Positions 1 through 7,392 of a DNA stretch of 20,263 nucleotides are shown here, one piece after another. The position numbers and the translations under genes were made by a program. This DNA comes from Flavobacteriales bacterium. GTDB taxonomy: Bacteria; Bacteroidota; Bacteroidia; Flavobacteriales_D; Crocinitomicaceae. Numbering within the stretch: the first letter of the stretch is position 1; each line of letters starts with the position of its first letter. The stretch spans positions 1-20,263 of the forward strand of contig CANHBA010000015.1 in the NCBI GenBank assembly GCA_947458985.1, given 5' to 3'. The notes under the pieces were generated by a model, which was not told where the DNA came from, searched no databases, and saw only the letters and a list, made by a program, of their open reading frames with translations.

Positions 1-1
1 A

Positions 2-604
2 GTAACTCAAAAAATATTTCAAGAAAAAGCTAGCCTTCTGAACGCGCCAATCTACTTTTCAGAAGACACTCAATTTGAAATATCTCGACTTCCATTACTA
101 GGTTATCAAAAAAACAATTTCAACACCGCCCTGCTAGCTCTTCAAACATTAGGATTTACATTTTCGTTTGAACAACAGCTATCTGCGCTTGAAAACCTCA
201 GAAGCAACACTGGTTTTTTTGGCCGTTTAGAAGTATTGCAAATTGAGCCAAAAATCTTCATTGATGTGTCGCACAACCCTGCTGGGGTACAAGCAACGCT
301 TCCCCTCATTCAAAATGAATGCGAAGGGCAGCTTTATATTTTATACGGTGCCGCCAAAGACAAAGATGCCACTGAAATTTTATCCTTGTTTCCAAGTCAA
401 GCAAAAGTTGCGGCTTGTATATTCAGCAATCCAAGGTCTAAAAACCTACAAGAATGGCAATCATTAGGCGTTCAAACAGTTTACAACAACCTTCCGCAAG
501 CGTTAGAAGACATCAAAAAACAAATGCAGCCTACCGACTTACTTTGGGTTACGGGTAGTTTTTTCTTAATCTCAGACTTACCCACTGAGAAAAAGATTTT
601 TTAA
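2..604 (+). CDS. folC: Folylpolyglutamate synthase / dihydrofolate synthase, C-terminal part (5' truncated by the window edge)
   Basis: This is the last 200 codons of an open frame entering from the left edge; the start lies outside. FolC is a cytoplasmic Mur-ligase-family enzyme that adds glutamate to folates (and often to dihydropteroate) using ATP. The visible segment carries GRLEVL (codons 75-80) followed shortly by the IDVSHNPAG stretch, which matches the GRLQ..DGAHNP signature at the start of the FolC C-terminal domain. Further on, LYILYGAAKDKDATEIL and DLLWVTGSFFLISDL match the family's G-x-x-x-DKD and (V/T)GS(L/F) elements. The canonical DGAHNP is DVSHNP here, with the Asp, His and Asn kept. 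The stop is 15 bases before pyrR. MurC-F ligases share the fold, but this C-terminal signature is FolC-specific. Confidence 0.93.
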   Translation, partial: VTQKIFQEKASLLNAPIYFSEDTQFEISRLPLLGYQKNNFNTALLALQTLGFTFSFEQQLSALENLRSNTGFFGRLEVLQIEPKIFIDVSHNPAGVQATLPLIQNECEGQLYILYGAAKDKDATEILSLFPSQAKVAACIFSNPRSKNLQEWQSLGVQTVYNNLPQALEDIKKQMQPTDLLWVTGSFFLISDLPTEKKIF

Positions 605-606
605 AG

Positions 607-614
607 TATCTTTG
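607..614 (+). promoter_or_regulatory. Candidate -7 promoter element for pyrR (TATCTTTG)
   Basis: A perfect match to the Bacteroidota -7 consensus TAnnTTTG. Only 5 bases separate its final G from the pyrR ATG, so a transcript starting at the usual distance would have almost no leader. I see no convincing -33 TTG at the usual distance, so this rests on the -7 match and its position. Confidence 0.6.
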
Positions 615-619
615 CAGTA

Positions 620-1180
620 ATGGAAAAGCAAGTCATCCTCAATGCCACCCAGCTCGAACTGACGCTCAAACGGCTTTCCCATGAACTCATTGAAACCCAC
701 GGCAACTTTGAAAACTCTGTTTTAATAGGGCTTCAGCCGCGCGGAATCCACGTCACAACCCGCCTCAAAACCATGCTCGAATTCATTTTGGGTCATGACA
801 TCCAAGCAGGCAACCTCGACATCACTTTTCACCGCGACGACTTCCGCCGCAGAGAAACACCTCTACTTCCGAGCATCACCAACATCGACTTTTCTATTGA
901 GAACAAACGCATTATTCTCATAGACGACGTCCTGTTTACCGGCAGAACCATTCGTGCAGGCTTAGACGCCTTACTTACTTTCGGGCGGCCTTCACAAGTG
1001 CAACTTTTAGCACTCATCGACAGACGCTTCAGCCGTGACCTCCCTATTCAGGCCGACTACATCGGAAAAACAGTAGATACACTCGCCTCCGAACGCGTAG
1101 CCGTAGAATGGAAAGAAAGTGAAGGACAAGACCAAATTTTATTATTCACAAAAGAAGGACATGAAGCAGCTCAGCGTTGA
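620..1180 (+). CDS. pyrR: PyrR: pyrimidine operon regulator / uracil phosphoribosyltransferase
   Basis: Encodes 186 residues, close to the usual PyrR length of about 180. PyrR is a type I phosphoribosyltransferase-fold protein that makes UMP from uracil and PRPP and, in Bacillus and relatives, binds pyr mRNA to control attenuation. The PRPP-binding loop is clear at residues 98-110 (IILIDDVLFTGRT), followed by IRAGLDALL. GLQPRG (37-42) and the flexible-loop segment DITFHRDDFRR (67-77) are also typical. The final residues (GHEAAQR) run into pyrB, with a 20-base overlap, which fits an operon with the ATCase gene. The pre-start region is far too short for an upstream attenuator, so RNA-binding regulation at this site is not supported by the sequence. 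Start ATG follows a -7 box by 5 bases. Confidence 0.95.
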   Translation: MEKQVILNATQLELTLKRLSHELIETHGNFENSVLIGLQPRGIHVTTRLKTMLEFILGHDIQAGNLDITFHRDDFRRRETPLLPSITNIDFSIENKRIILIDDVLFTGRTIRAGLDALLTFGRPSQVQLLALIDRRFSRDLPIQADYIGKTVDTLASERVAVEWKESEGQDQILLFTKEGHEAAQR

Positions 1181-2090
1181 TCACCTTACTGGCATCGTAG
1201 ACCTCACGCGTCAAGACATCGAACTCATCCTCGAAACTGCTGCTCGTTTCAAAGAAGTGATCAATCGCCCAATTAAGAAAGTGCCTTCACTTCGCGACAT
1301 CACCATCGCCAACGTTTTTTTTGAAAATTCGACCAGAACACGCCTCTCCTTTGAGCTCGCGCAAAAAAGACTTTCTGCCGATGTCGTTAATTTCAGCGCG
1401 GCAAGCTCTTCGGTTAAAAAAGGCGAAACACTCGTAGACACCGTCAACAACATCCTTGCCATGAAAGTAGACATGGTCGTGATGCGCCACCCTAATCCTG
1501 GGGCAGCTAAGTTTTTGTCGAAAAAAATCAAAGCCAGAGTTGTCAATGCTGGCGACGGCACACACGAACACCCTACCCAAGCTTTGCTTGACGCCTTCTC
1601 TATTCAAGAAAAACTCGGAACCGTAGAAGGTAAAAAAGTAGTGATTGTCGGAGACATCCTACACTCTAGAGTAGCGCTCAGCAATATCTACTGCCTTCAA
1701 AAACTAGGTGCAGAAGTCATGGTTTGCGGCCCGAGCACACTCATCCCTAAATACATCGGTGAACTCGGCGTCAAAGTATCGCACAACCTCCGCGAAGCTT
1801 TAGAATGGTGCGATGTCGCTAATATGTTGCGCATTCAATTAGAACGCCAAGACATCAAATACTTTCCTTCTTTACGTGAATACGCCCAACTTTTTGGCCT
1901 AGACAAGGCCTTGCTGGACAGCCTTTCCAAAGAAATTGTCATCATGCACCCAGGGCCAATCAACCGCGGTGTAGAGATTTCCTCAGATGTTGCCGATTCG
2001 TCACAAAGTATCATTCTAGATCAGGTCGAAAACGGTGTTGCCGTACGCATGGCTGTTATTTATTTGCTTGCCGCTAAAATCGAAAGATAA
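1161..2090 (+). CDS. pyrB: Aspartate carbamoyltransferase, catalytic subunit
   Basis: 309 residues, the normal size of a PyrB catalytic chain. It condenses carbamoyl phosphate with aspartate, the first committed step of pyrimidine synthesis, in the cytoplasm. Diagnostic sites: the carbamoyl-phosphate loop FFENSTRTRLSFE (53-65), SSVKKGET (83-90) with the mobile-loop Lys, HEHPTQALLDAF (135-146) with the active-site His, and MHPGPINRG near residue 270. STRTR with HPTQ and HPGP distinguishes it from ornithine carbamoyltransferase. I chose the ATG at 1161, which gives the standard N-terminus (LSVDHLTGIVDL); an in-frame upstream ATG at 1119 would add 14 atypical residues inside pyrR. AAGAAGGAC just before it is one of the few purine-rich start regions here. 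No pyrI is present. Confidence 0.97.
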   Translation: MKQLSVDHLTGIVDLTRQDIELILETAARFKEVINRPIKKVPSLRDITIANVFFENSTRTRLSFELAQKRLSADVVNFSAASSSVKKGETLVDTVNNILAMKVDMVVMRHPNPGAAKFLSKKIKARVVNAGDGTHEHPTQALLDAFSIQEKLGTVEGKKVVIVGDILHSRVALSNIYCLQKLGAEVMVCGPSTLIPKYIGELGVKVSHNLREALEWCDVANMLRIQLERQDIKYFPSLREYAQLFGLDKALLDSLSKEIVIMHPGPINRGVEISSDVADSSQSIILDQVENGVAVRMAVIYLLAAKIER

Positions 2091-2096
2091 TTTAGT

Positions 2097-2104
2097 TATT
2101 TTTG
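2097..2104 (+). promoter_or_regulatory. Candidate -7 promoter element for the STAS gene (TATTTTTG)
   Basis: A perfect TAnnTTTG match just after the pyrB stop codon, with 14 bases between its last G and the ATG at 2119. It suggests the STAS-rnz pair has its own promoter besides read-through from pyrB. No clear -33 TTG is seen at the usual spacing. Confidence 0.5.
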
Positions 2105-2118
2105 AGCAAATCATTGCT

Positions 2119-2460
2119 ATGAATTTCTCCGTGGACCCTCAGGGCCAAATTGTTGTTGTGAGTACTGAAGTTGAGAAACTCGATGCAAGCAATGCACCTG
2201 AACTCAAAGCCCACTTCTTACAGCTCAATAAAGTTGGCACCAACTACATTGTCCTAGACATGAGTAAAACCAAATACTGCGACTCCTCTGGCTTATCAGC
2301 AGTGCTGATTGCCAACCGCCTCTGCAAAGACACCAACGGCAAGTTTGCTTTAGCCGGTTTGCAACCAAGTGTGCGCAAACTCATCGAAATTGCACAACTC
2401 GACAAAGTGCTGACCATCGGAAATTCAAAAAACGCCGCCCTAGACCTACTCGCAAAGTGA
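2119..2460 (+). CDS. Single-domain STAS protein (anti-sigma factor antagonist-like)
   Basis: 113 residues forming one STAS domain, the fold of SpoIIAA/RsbV anti-anti-sigma factors. The order fits: an N-terminal strand (QIVVVSTEVEKLDASNAPELK), the strand IVLDMSK (44-50), and the phosphoacceptor loop YCDSSGLSAVL (53-63), whose DSSG contains the serine phosphorylated by partner kinases in that family. A final helix-strand (LQPSVRKLIEIAQLDKVL) completes the domain. No HPK-like anti-sigma kinase or phosphatase lies nearby, so the partner and target are unknown. The ATG at 2119 was chosen because it starts the domain cleanly; an earlier in-frame ATG at 2049 lies within pyrB and another, at 2128, does not exist in frame before the first strand. 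The last codons overlap the rnz start (GTGA), implying translational coupling. Confidence 0.9.
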   Translation: MNFSVDPQGQIVVVSTEVEKLDASNAPELKAHFLQLNKVGTNYIVLDMSKTKYCDSSGLSAVLIANRLCKDTNGKFALAGLQPSVRKLIEIAQLDKVLTIGNSKNAALDLLAK

Positions 2461-3425
2461 GTTTTGAGCTCCACATACTCGGCTCTGGTGCCGCGCTCCC
2501 TACCGCTAAAAGACAAGCAACAGCACAGTATATCAACTGTAACGAAAGACACATTTTAATTGATTGTGCAGAAGGCACCCAACAACAACTGCGCAAATAC
2601 AGCCTGAAGCTTCAAAAAATCCAATATATACTGATTTCGCATCTGCATGGAGACCATTTCTTTGGTTTACCCGGTTTGTTGTCGACAATGCACTTATTAG
2701 GCCGCAACAAAAAATTGCATATTTTCGGTCCTCCAGGTCTAGAAACATTAATGAAGGCCATGCTTGCTGCTGGTGGCCACCCACTGCAATTTGACATCAC
2801 TTTTCAAACCATTGAGCCAGGCCCAAAACAACTTATTTTTGAAGATCGACTCATCGCAATTCATGCTTTTGCGCTCAAACACCGGATTCCTACAATAGGC
2901 TACCGCATCGACGAGAAACCAAAATTGCTCAACCTCGATAAAGCAGCCGTTGCTGCTGCTGGCTTGCGCATCGAAGACCTCCCTAAATTAAAAGCAGGCA
3001 TTTCCATAGAAAGAGACGGTAAAAAATACAATTACAAAAATTATACGCTGCCTGCTCAGGCAACTTACAGTTATGCCTATTGCTCAGACACCAAACCGAG
3101 TCCGAACTATTTAGAAGCGATTGACGGCGTAGATTTATTGTACCACGAGGCTACCTTTACCCAACAGCACCTTGAGCGCGCCAAAAGCACCTTCCATTCT
3201 ACAGCTCATCAAGCAGGACAACAAGCAACCAATGCCAACTGTAAGCACCTCTTACTCGGGCATTTTTCTTCGCGCTACGACGACACCGAGCAGCATCTGC
3301 ACGAAGCACGCCTGACGCATTCAAATGTGGCTGCCGCAGAAGACGGCATGCATATTGTTCTTGGGAAATGGCTGCCTATTTTTGGGAACGCTGATAAAAC
3401 ACCAGAGCCACCAGCGCAAAAATAG
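2457..3425 (+). CDS. rnz: Ribonuclease Z (tRNA 3'-end processing endonuclease)
   Basis: 322 residues of the metallo-beta-lactamase-fold RNase Z family, which cuts the 3' trailer from tRNA precursors. The zinc motif SHLHGDHFFGLPGLL begins at residue 61 (His62, His64, Asp66, His67). The later ligand region CSDT (about 204-207) and the LYHEATF and LLGHFSSRY segments are also in place. The N-terminus FELHILGSGAALPT is the standard family opening. The start is GTG at 2457, overlapping the STAS stop codon as GTGA; no ATG fits the N-terminus. The last 17 or so residues after GKWLPIF, proline-rich and ending PAQK, extend slightly past the usual family end and are encoded antisense to the 3' end of the convergent permease gene, with 50 bases shared. 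Confidence 0.95.
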   Translation: MSFELHILGSGAALPTAKRQATAQYINCNERHILIDCAEGTQQQLRKYSLKLQKIQYILISHLHGDHFFGLPGLLSTMHLLGRNKKLHIFGPPGLETLMKAMLAAGGHPLQFDITFQTIEPGPKQLIFEDRLIAIHAFALKHRIPTIGYRIDEKPKLLNLDKAAVAAAGLRIEDLPKLKAGISIERDGKKYNYKNYTLPAQATYSYAYCSDTKPSPNYLEAIDGVDLLYHEATFTQQHLERAKSTFHSTAHQAGQQATNANCKHLLLGHFSSRYDDTEQHLHEARLTHSNVAAAEDGMHIVLGKWLPIFGNADKTPEPPAQK

Positions 3426-4452
3426 CATTTGGCAACCATACGGACCAAAGCGTAGGGAAGCCAACTTTTACTGCAGCAACGGTCAGCATTTTCATGGCAA
3501 AAATATAGACGAAAATAAAGGCCAAGCCAATAGCGATGTTCATTCCTTGGCCACCTCTTTTTTTCTGGGAAGCCACAGAAACACCAATTATTGTTAAAAT
3601 ATAGGTAGCAAATGGAAATGCTGTTCTTTGATGGAGCTCTATCTCAAACTCAGGCACCAACTTAGAACCTTTTAACTTTTCGCGTTCAATGGCATTTTTC
3701 AGTTCGGTGTAGGTCAGGGCCTGCGCAGCGTTATCGCGCTGGGCCATTTCTTCGATGCGGTACACAAATGTGGTGTCTTTGTGTCTGCCGTGAATGAGCT
3801 TTGCTTTCGGAAACTTGTAATCCTTCTCATAGTAATCGGTCAGCTCCCAGTGGTTGGTTCCTGGCTTATTTTTAGCAAAACGCGCACGTAAAAAATACTC
3901 AGGCTGGTTGTTTTTGCTCCATTTTTGAATGGTTAAATCATTAACGCGTTGTTCTTGAGCAGCGTAATTTGAAAAGTAAACCAGTTCATTTCCAGGATAT
4001 TCAGCTTGATAGTTATTGACAGTAAGGACATCTCGGTAATAGCGCTCTTCAAAAGCCAAGCGTACTTTGTTGGTGCGCGGAATGATCAAGTGGTTGAGTA
4101 CTAACGATAAAATAGTGAGCAGTGTGGCGCCAATAAAATAGGGTCTTAAAAAGCGTGCAACCGGGCGACCAGAAAACCAAATCGGGATAATTTCGGTGTT
4201 CTGTGCCATTTTGCCGGTAAACCAAATAACCGACAAGAAAATGATCATGGATGAAAACGTATTGCCGTAATAGAGGATAAAAGTGACATAATAACTGAAG
4301 AAAATTTCTTGAAGCGGTGCTTTATTACTGATGAATTCACTCAGTTTTTCTGAAATATCAAACACGACCGAAAAGAGCATGATGAGCCCAAGCATGAAAA
4401 AGAACGTGCTTAAAAACTTCTTGATGATATAGCGGTCTATGCGTTTGAGCAT
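3376..4452 (-). CDS. LptF/LptG (YjgP/YjgQ)-family LPS export permease
   Basis: 358 residues with the LptF/LptG layout: three N-terminal membrane segments (about 13-31, 52-78, 104-124), a large periplasmic domain of about 150 residues, and three C-terminal membrane segments (about 278-295, 303-323, 335-353). The start MLKRIDRYIIKKFLSTFFF is typical of this family. In the LptB2FG transporter these permeases extract LPS from the inner membrane and pass it through a jellyroll domain to LptC/LptA. I cannot decide between LptF and LptG from this copy alone, though the tgt neighbour is common for one of the Bacteroidota copies. The start is only 3 bases after the tgt stop, so the two are almost certainly cotranscribed. 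Its 3' end overlaps rnz by 50 bases in the opposite direction. Confidence 0.87.
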   Translation of the reverse strand: MLKRIDRYIIKKFLSTFFFMLGLIMLFSVVFDISEKLSEFISNKAPLQEIFFSYYVTFILYYGNTFSSMIIFLSVIWFTGKMAQNTEIIPIWFSGRPVARFLRPYFIGATLLTILSLVLNHLIIPRTNKVRLAFEERYYRDVLTVNNYQAEYPGNELVYFSNYAAQEQRVNDLTIQKWSKNNQPEYFLRARFAKNKPGTNHWELTDYYEKDYKFPKAKLIHGRHKDTTFVYRIEEMAQRDNAAQALTYTELKNAIEREKLKGSKLVPEFEIELHQRTAFPFATYILTIIGVSVASQKKRGGQGMNIAIGLAFIFVYIFAMKMLTVAAVKVGFPTLWSVWLPNAIFALVALVFYQRSQK

Positions 4453-4455
4453 TTC

Positions 4456-5586
4456 TTAGAGGCGCTGACCAAGTTTGGTAACCACTTGATTTTTCCAGGC
4501 TACAAATTCTCCTGAAGCAATTTTCTCGCGGGCTACACGCATGAGTTCGAGGTAAAAAGCCAAATTATGAATAGTGGCAATTTGGATACCGAGGTACTCC
4601 CCTGTTTTGATCAGGTGACGCAAATACGCTTTGGTGTAAACTTGATCTACCCATACTTTACTAGATGGATCGAGCTGGCTGAAATCTTTGGCCCACTTTT
4701 CATTTTTGATATTGATGGTGCCTTCCCAGGTGTAAAGCAATCCATGGCGGGCGTTTCTGCTCGGCATCACGCAATCGAACATATCGACGCCTAAAGCAAT
4801 AGACTCCAATAAATTGATTGGGGTTCCTACACCCATTAGGTAACGCGGTTTTTCTGTTGGTAAAATCCCGCAAACTAATTCGGTCATCTCATAGAGTTCG
4901 TCGTCGGGTTCTCCTACAGACAAACCTCCAATTGCATTGCCCACAGCATCAAAAGAAGCAATTGCATGGGCAGATTCTTCTCTTAAATCTTTATAAGTAC
5001 TGCCCTGAACAATAGGAAAAAGTGCTTGCTCGTATCCATATTTTGGTTCGGTCTGATCCATTGCGGTAAAGCAGCGTGCCAACCAACGGTGCGTGAGGTG
5101 CATAGAGCGCTTTGCGTAGGCGTAGTCGCAAGGATAAGGTGTGCATTCGTCGAAGGCCATGATGATGTCTGCGCCAATACTGCGCTGAATTTCTATGGCG
5201 CGTTCTGGTGTAAAAAAATGATAGCTGCCGTCTATGTGGGATTGAAACTTCACGCCTTCTTCTTGTATTTTGCGAGAGCCCGATAAAGAATAAACTTGAT
5301 AACCACCACTGTCTGTTAAAATGGGGCGCTCCCAACCGATAAACTGATGTAAACCTCCTGCCGCCTCCAAAACTTCGGTGCCTGGACGCAAAAATAAATG
5401 GTAGGTATTGCCCAAAATGATTTGCGCATTGATATCGTCTCGGAGTTCTTGCTGATGCACGCCTTTTACAGAACCCACCGTGCCCACAGGCATAAAAATG
5501 GGTGTTTCTATGGTGCCATGAGCTGTGTGCAGCCTTCCGAGTCGGGCTTTAGATTGAGAATCTGTCTTTAAGAGATCAAAGTGCAT
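4456..5586 (-). CDS. tgt: tRNA-guanine transglycosylase (queuosine base exchange)
   Basis: 376 residues, the length of a bacterial Tgt. It swaps guanine at position 34 of tRNAs with GUN anticodons for the queuine precursor preQ1. Visible sites: FMPVGTVGSVKG (31-42), LTDSGGYQV (90-98) with the general-base Asp92, GGLSVGEP (220-227), and GVDMFDCVMPSRNARHG (266-282), which holds the catalytic Asp (probably Asp271). The structural zinc site is unusual: where most bacterial enzymes have C-x-C-x2-C, residues 307-318 read PSSKVWVDQVYT with no cysteine, although the distal His340 in TIHNL is kept. The ATG at 5586 was chosen over an in-frame one at 5613 because the latter falls inside the -7 promoter box and adds nine atypical residues. 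First gene of a two-gene operon with the permease. Confidence 0.97.
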   Translation of the reverse strand: MHFDLLKTDSQSKARLGRLHTAHGTIETPIFMPVGTVGSVKGVHQQELRDDINAQIILGNTYHLFLRPGTEVLEAAGGLHQFIGWERPILTDSGGYQVYSLSGSRKIQEEGVKFQSHIDGSYHFFTPERAIEIQRSIGADIIMAFDECTPYPCDYAYAKRSMHLTHRWLARCFTAMDQTEPKYGYEQALFPIVQGSTYKDLREESAHAIASFDAVGNAIGGLSVGEPDDELYEMTELVCGILPTEKPRYLMGVGTPINLLESIALGVDMFDCVMPSRNARHGLLYTWEGTINIKNEKWAKDFSQLDPSSKVWVDQVYTKAYLRHLIKTGEYLGIQIATIHNLAFYLELMRVAREKIASGEFVAWKNQVVTKLGQRL

Positions 5587-5610
5587 AACAATGTTGAAAA
5601 ATACCTTTAA

Positions 5611-5618
5611 CAAAGATA
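5611..5618 (-). promoter_or_regulatory. Candidate -7 promoter element for tgt (TATCTTTG on the minus strand)
   Basis: A perfect TAnnTTTG on the minus strand, 24 bases upstream of the tgt ATG at 5586. Because it covers the alternative ATG at 5613, transcripts from it could not use that start. This is the main evidence for the shorter tgt product. No clear -33 TTG. Confidence 0.6.
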
Positions 5619-5639
5619 CGGGTATTTAAATTCCCTAGA

Positions 5640-5647
5640 CATCTTTG
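5640..5647 (+). promoter_or_regulatory. Near-consensus -7 element for the glycosyltransferase operon (CATCTTTG)
   Basis: One mismatch to TAnnTTTG, 9 bases before the ATG at 5657. It sits back-to-back with the tgt promoter in a 70-base divergent gap. It overlaps a possible TTG start at 5645, which supports the downstream ATG. Confidence 0.42.
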
Positions 5648-5656
5648 TACTCAGAG

Positions 5657-6793
5657 ATGACGTACTTACCGCACATTCAAAACGACTTTTGGGCTTACCT
5701 GCTATTCAGTGCCATTATATTAGGTGCTATTCAGTTGTTTTATGTTTTCAATTTCTACGCAAGATTCGCCTACAAGAAAAGTAAAGCGGCCGATAAACAA
5801 GGTCAGTTCCCTCCTGTTTCAGTGATAATTGCCGCACGTAATGAGTCAGACAACCTCTACGAACACCTCCCTACAATTTTAAGTCAAGACTATCCAAACT
5901 ATGAAGTAATTGTCGTTAACAACCAAAGTATCGATGACAGCAATTGGATTTTAACAGCCTTTGCCCAACAATTCCCTCAATTAAAAGTGGTTGAAATATC
6001 GCGCAGCCCACACCTCAAGCCAGGCAAAAAACTACCCATCACACTAGGTATCAAAGCAGCTTCTCACGACTTTTTTGTACTCACCGACGCCGATTGTCAG
6101 CCGCAAAGCAACCAGTGGCTGAAAAACATGATGAGCAGCTTGTCGGCAGATCGTCAGTTCACCATTGGCTACAGTCCATTCACTAAAGCGAAGGGCTTTC
6201 TGAACAAACTTGTACGCTTCGACAACGCTTGGATGGGCGCCAATGCATACGCCTATGCACTTGCTGGCCGACCTTTTAAGGCCAGCGGTCGGAATATTGC
6301 CTACTCCAAACAACTCTTTCAGAAAGTAAACGGTTTCAAATCACACTACGCAATTAGCCCCGGTGACGACGACCTCCTCTTGCAAGATGCCATTCAATTC
6401 ACCAAGGTAAGTATCATGGATGAACCCAGCTCATTTGTGCGCTCAGCAGCCCCAACAAGCTGGAACAACTGGTTCCGACAGAAGGCCAAATACCACATCA
6501 GCTCTGCTCGCTACCCCGTTATTAAAAAAGTATTGTTAGGAATCTATCCACTGAGCCTCATTTTGATGTGGATTTCTTTTGTTGCTTTGTGTGTTAATTT
6601 GAATTACCTGCCTCTAAGTGCAAGTATTTTTATTGGCATTATTGCAATTAAATGGTGGCTTCAGGGCAGGTGTCTGAACCGACTTGGCGAAAAGAAACTT
6701 ATGTTCTTCTTTCCAATCTGGGATCTTTTCTACAGCATTCTGATGCCCATCGTTTATTACATATCCGAAAGGCAAAAATATTACCGATGGTAG
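5657..6793 (+). CDS. Membrane-anchored family 2 glycosyltransferase
   Basis: 378 residues. An N-terminal membrane segment (about 12-34) is followed by a cytoplasmic GT-A domain beginning PPVSVIIAARNES (52-64), with the nucleotide-sugar metal motif DAD at 144-146 (LTDADCQP), a GDDD acid cluster at 236-239 and an NWFRQKAKYH segment (271-280) that resembles the processive-type (Q/R)xxRW helix without its exact sequence. Three more membrane segments follow (about 291-315, 319-337, 349-370). This is a GT2 enzyme moving a sugar onto a lipid-linked or envelope acceptor; donor and acceptor cannot be read from sequence. Start ATG at 5657 gives MTYLPHIQNDFW; the TTG at 5645 overlaps the putative promoter. 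The end overlaps the sigma-factor start by 7 bases (ATGGTAG), so they form one transcription unit. Confidence 0.87.
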   Translation: MTYLPHIQNDFWAYLLFSAIILGAIQLFYVFNFYARFAYKKSKAADKQGQFPPVSVIIAARNESDNLYEHLPTILSQDYPNYEVIVVNNQSIDDSNWILTAFAQQFPQLKVVEISRSPHLKPGKKLPITLGIKAASHDFFVLTDADCQPQSNQWLKNMMSSLSADRQFTIGYSPFTKAKGFLNKLVRFDNAWMGANAYAYALAGRPFKASGRNIAYSKQLFQKVNGFKSHYAISPGDDDLLLQDAIQFTKVSIMDEPSSFVRSAAPTSWNNWFRQKAKYHISSARYPVIKKVLLGIYPLSLILMWISFVALCVNLNYLPLSASIFIGIIAIKWWLQGRCLNRLGEKKLMFFFPIWDLFYSILMPIVYYISERQKYYRW

Positions 6794-7392
6794 AAAACGA
6801 GCATTTATCTGAGAAAGCCAAACACGATCTCCAATTGGTTGCAGCAGCCAAAGGCGGAAGCCAAGCTGCCTATGCCGACCTCATGGAGCGTTACCGCGAC
6901 TCAATTTACTTCATGATGCTCAAGATGGTCAAGAACTCCGATGACGCCGACGACCTCACGATTGAAGCCTTTGGAAAAGCATTTGCGCGCTTAGATCAAT
7001 ATTCGCCAAGTTTTGCATTCAGCACCTGGCTATTCAAAATTGCATCCAATAACTGCATTGATTTTATCCGAAAGAAACGCGTTGAGGTCACCTCTATTGA
7101 CCGCGGTATCACCACCAGCGACGGCGAGCGCATGCACATAGATGCCAAATCACAAACGCTCAATCCCGAAGAAACGATTATCCAGGGGCAAAGGCTGGTA
7201 CACATGCGCTTACTTGTGAGTAAACTCAAACCCAAATACCGAGAACTCGTCGAAAAACGCTACTTCGAAGAAAAGAGCTATGAAGAAATCGCTGAAGAGC
7301 TCAACCTACCTTTGGGCACCGTCAAAGCACAGCTGTTCCGTGCACGAGATTTCTTAGCCGCCATGATGCAGCAGACCAAAGACAGTATTTAA
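6787..7392 (+). CDS. ECF-type RNA polymerase sigma factor (sigma-70 family)
   Basis: 201 residues with only the sigma-2 and sigma-4 domains, which defines the ECF class. Sigma-2 spans about 25-98: YADLMERYRDSIYFM, the DDADDLTIEAFGKAF region 2.2 (core binding), FSTWLFKIASN and DFIRKKR (-10 recognition, 2.4). Sigma-4 spans about 140-192, with the helix-turn-helix YEEIAEELNLPLGTVKAQLF (-35 recognition). A short linker joins them. No anti-sigma factor is adjacent, so it may be controlled by expression or by a partner elsewhere. The ATG at 6787 was chosen because it starts the conserved domain and overlaps the glycosyltransferase stop; the in-frame ATG at 6652 would add 45 residues of shadow sequence. 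It overlaps rsmG by one base (TAATG). Which genes it controls cannot be read here. Confidence 0.92.
   Translation: MVENEHLSEKAKHDLQLVAAAKGGSQAAYADLMERYRDSIYFMMLKMVKNSDDADDLTIEAFGKAFARLDQYSPSFAFSTWLFKIASNNCIDFIRKKRVEVTSIDRGITTSDGERMHIDAKSQTLNPEETIIQGQRLVHMRLLVSKLKPKYRELVEKRYFEEKSYEEIAEELNLPLGTVKAQLFRARDFLAAMMQQTKDSI

Noticed and set aside
580..619. PyrR-binding attenuator upstream of pyrR
   Set aside because: Only 15 bases separate folC and pyrR, and there is no hairpin or anti-terminator pair.
1119..1160. Earlier ATG for pyrB at 1119
   Set aside because: It would add 14 atypical residues inside pyrR; the ATG at 1161 gives the conserved PyrB N-terminus.
6652..6786. Longer sigma-factor start at 6652
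   Set aside because: The extra 45 residues lie wholly within the glycosyltransferase gene and do not resemble a sigma domain.
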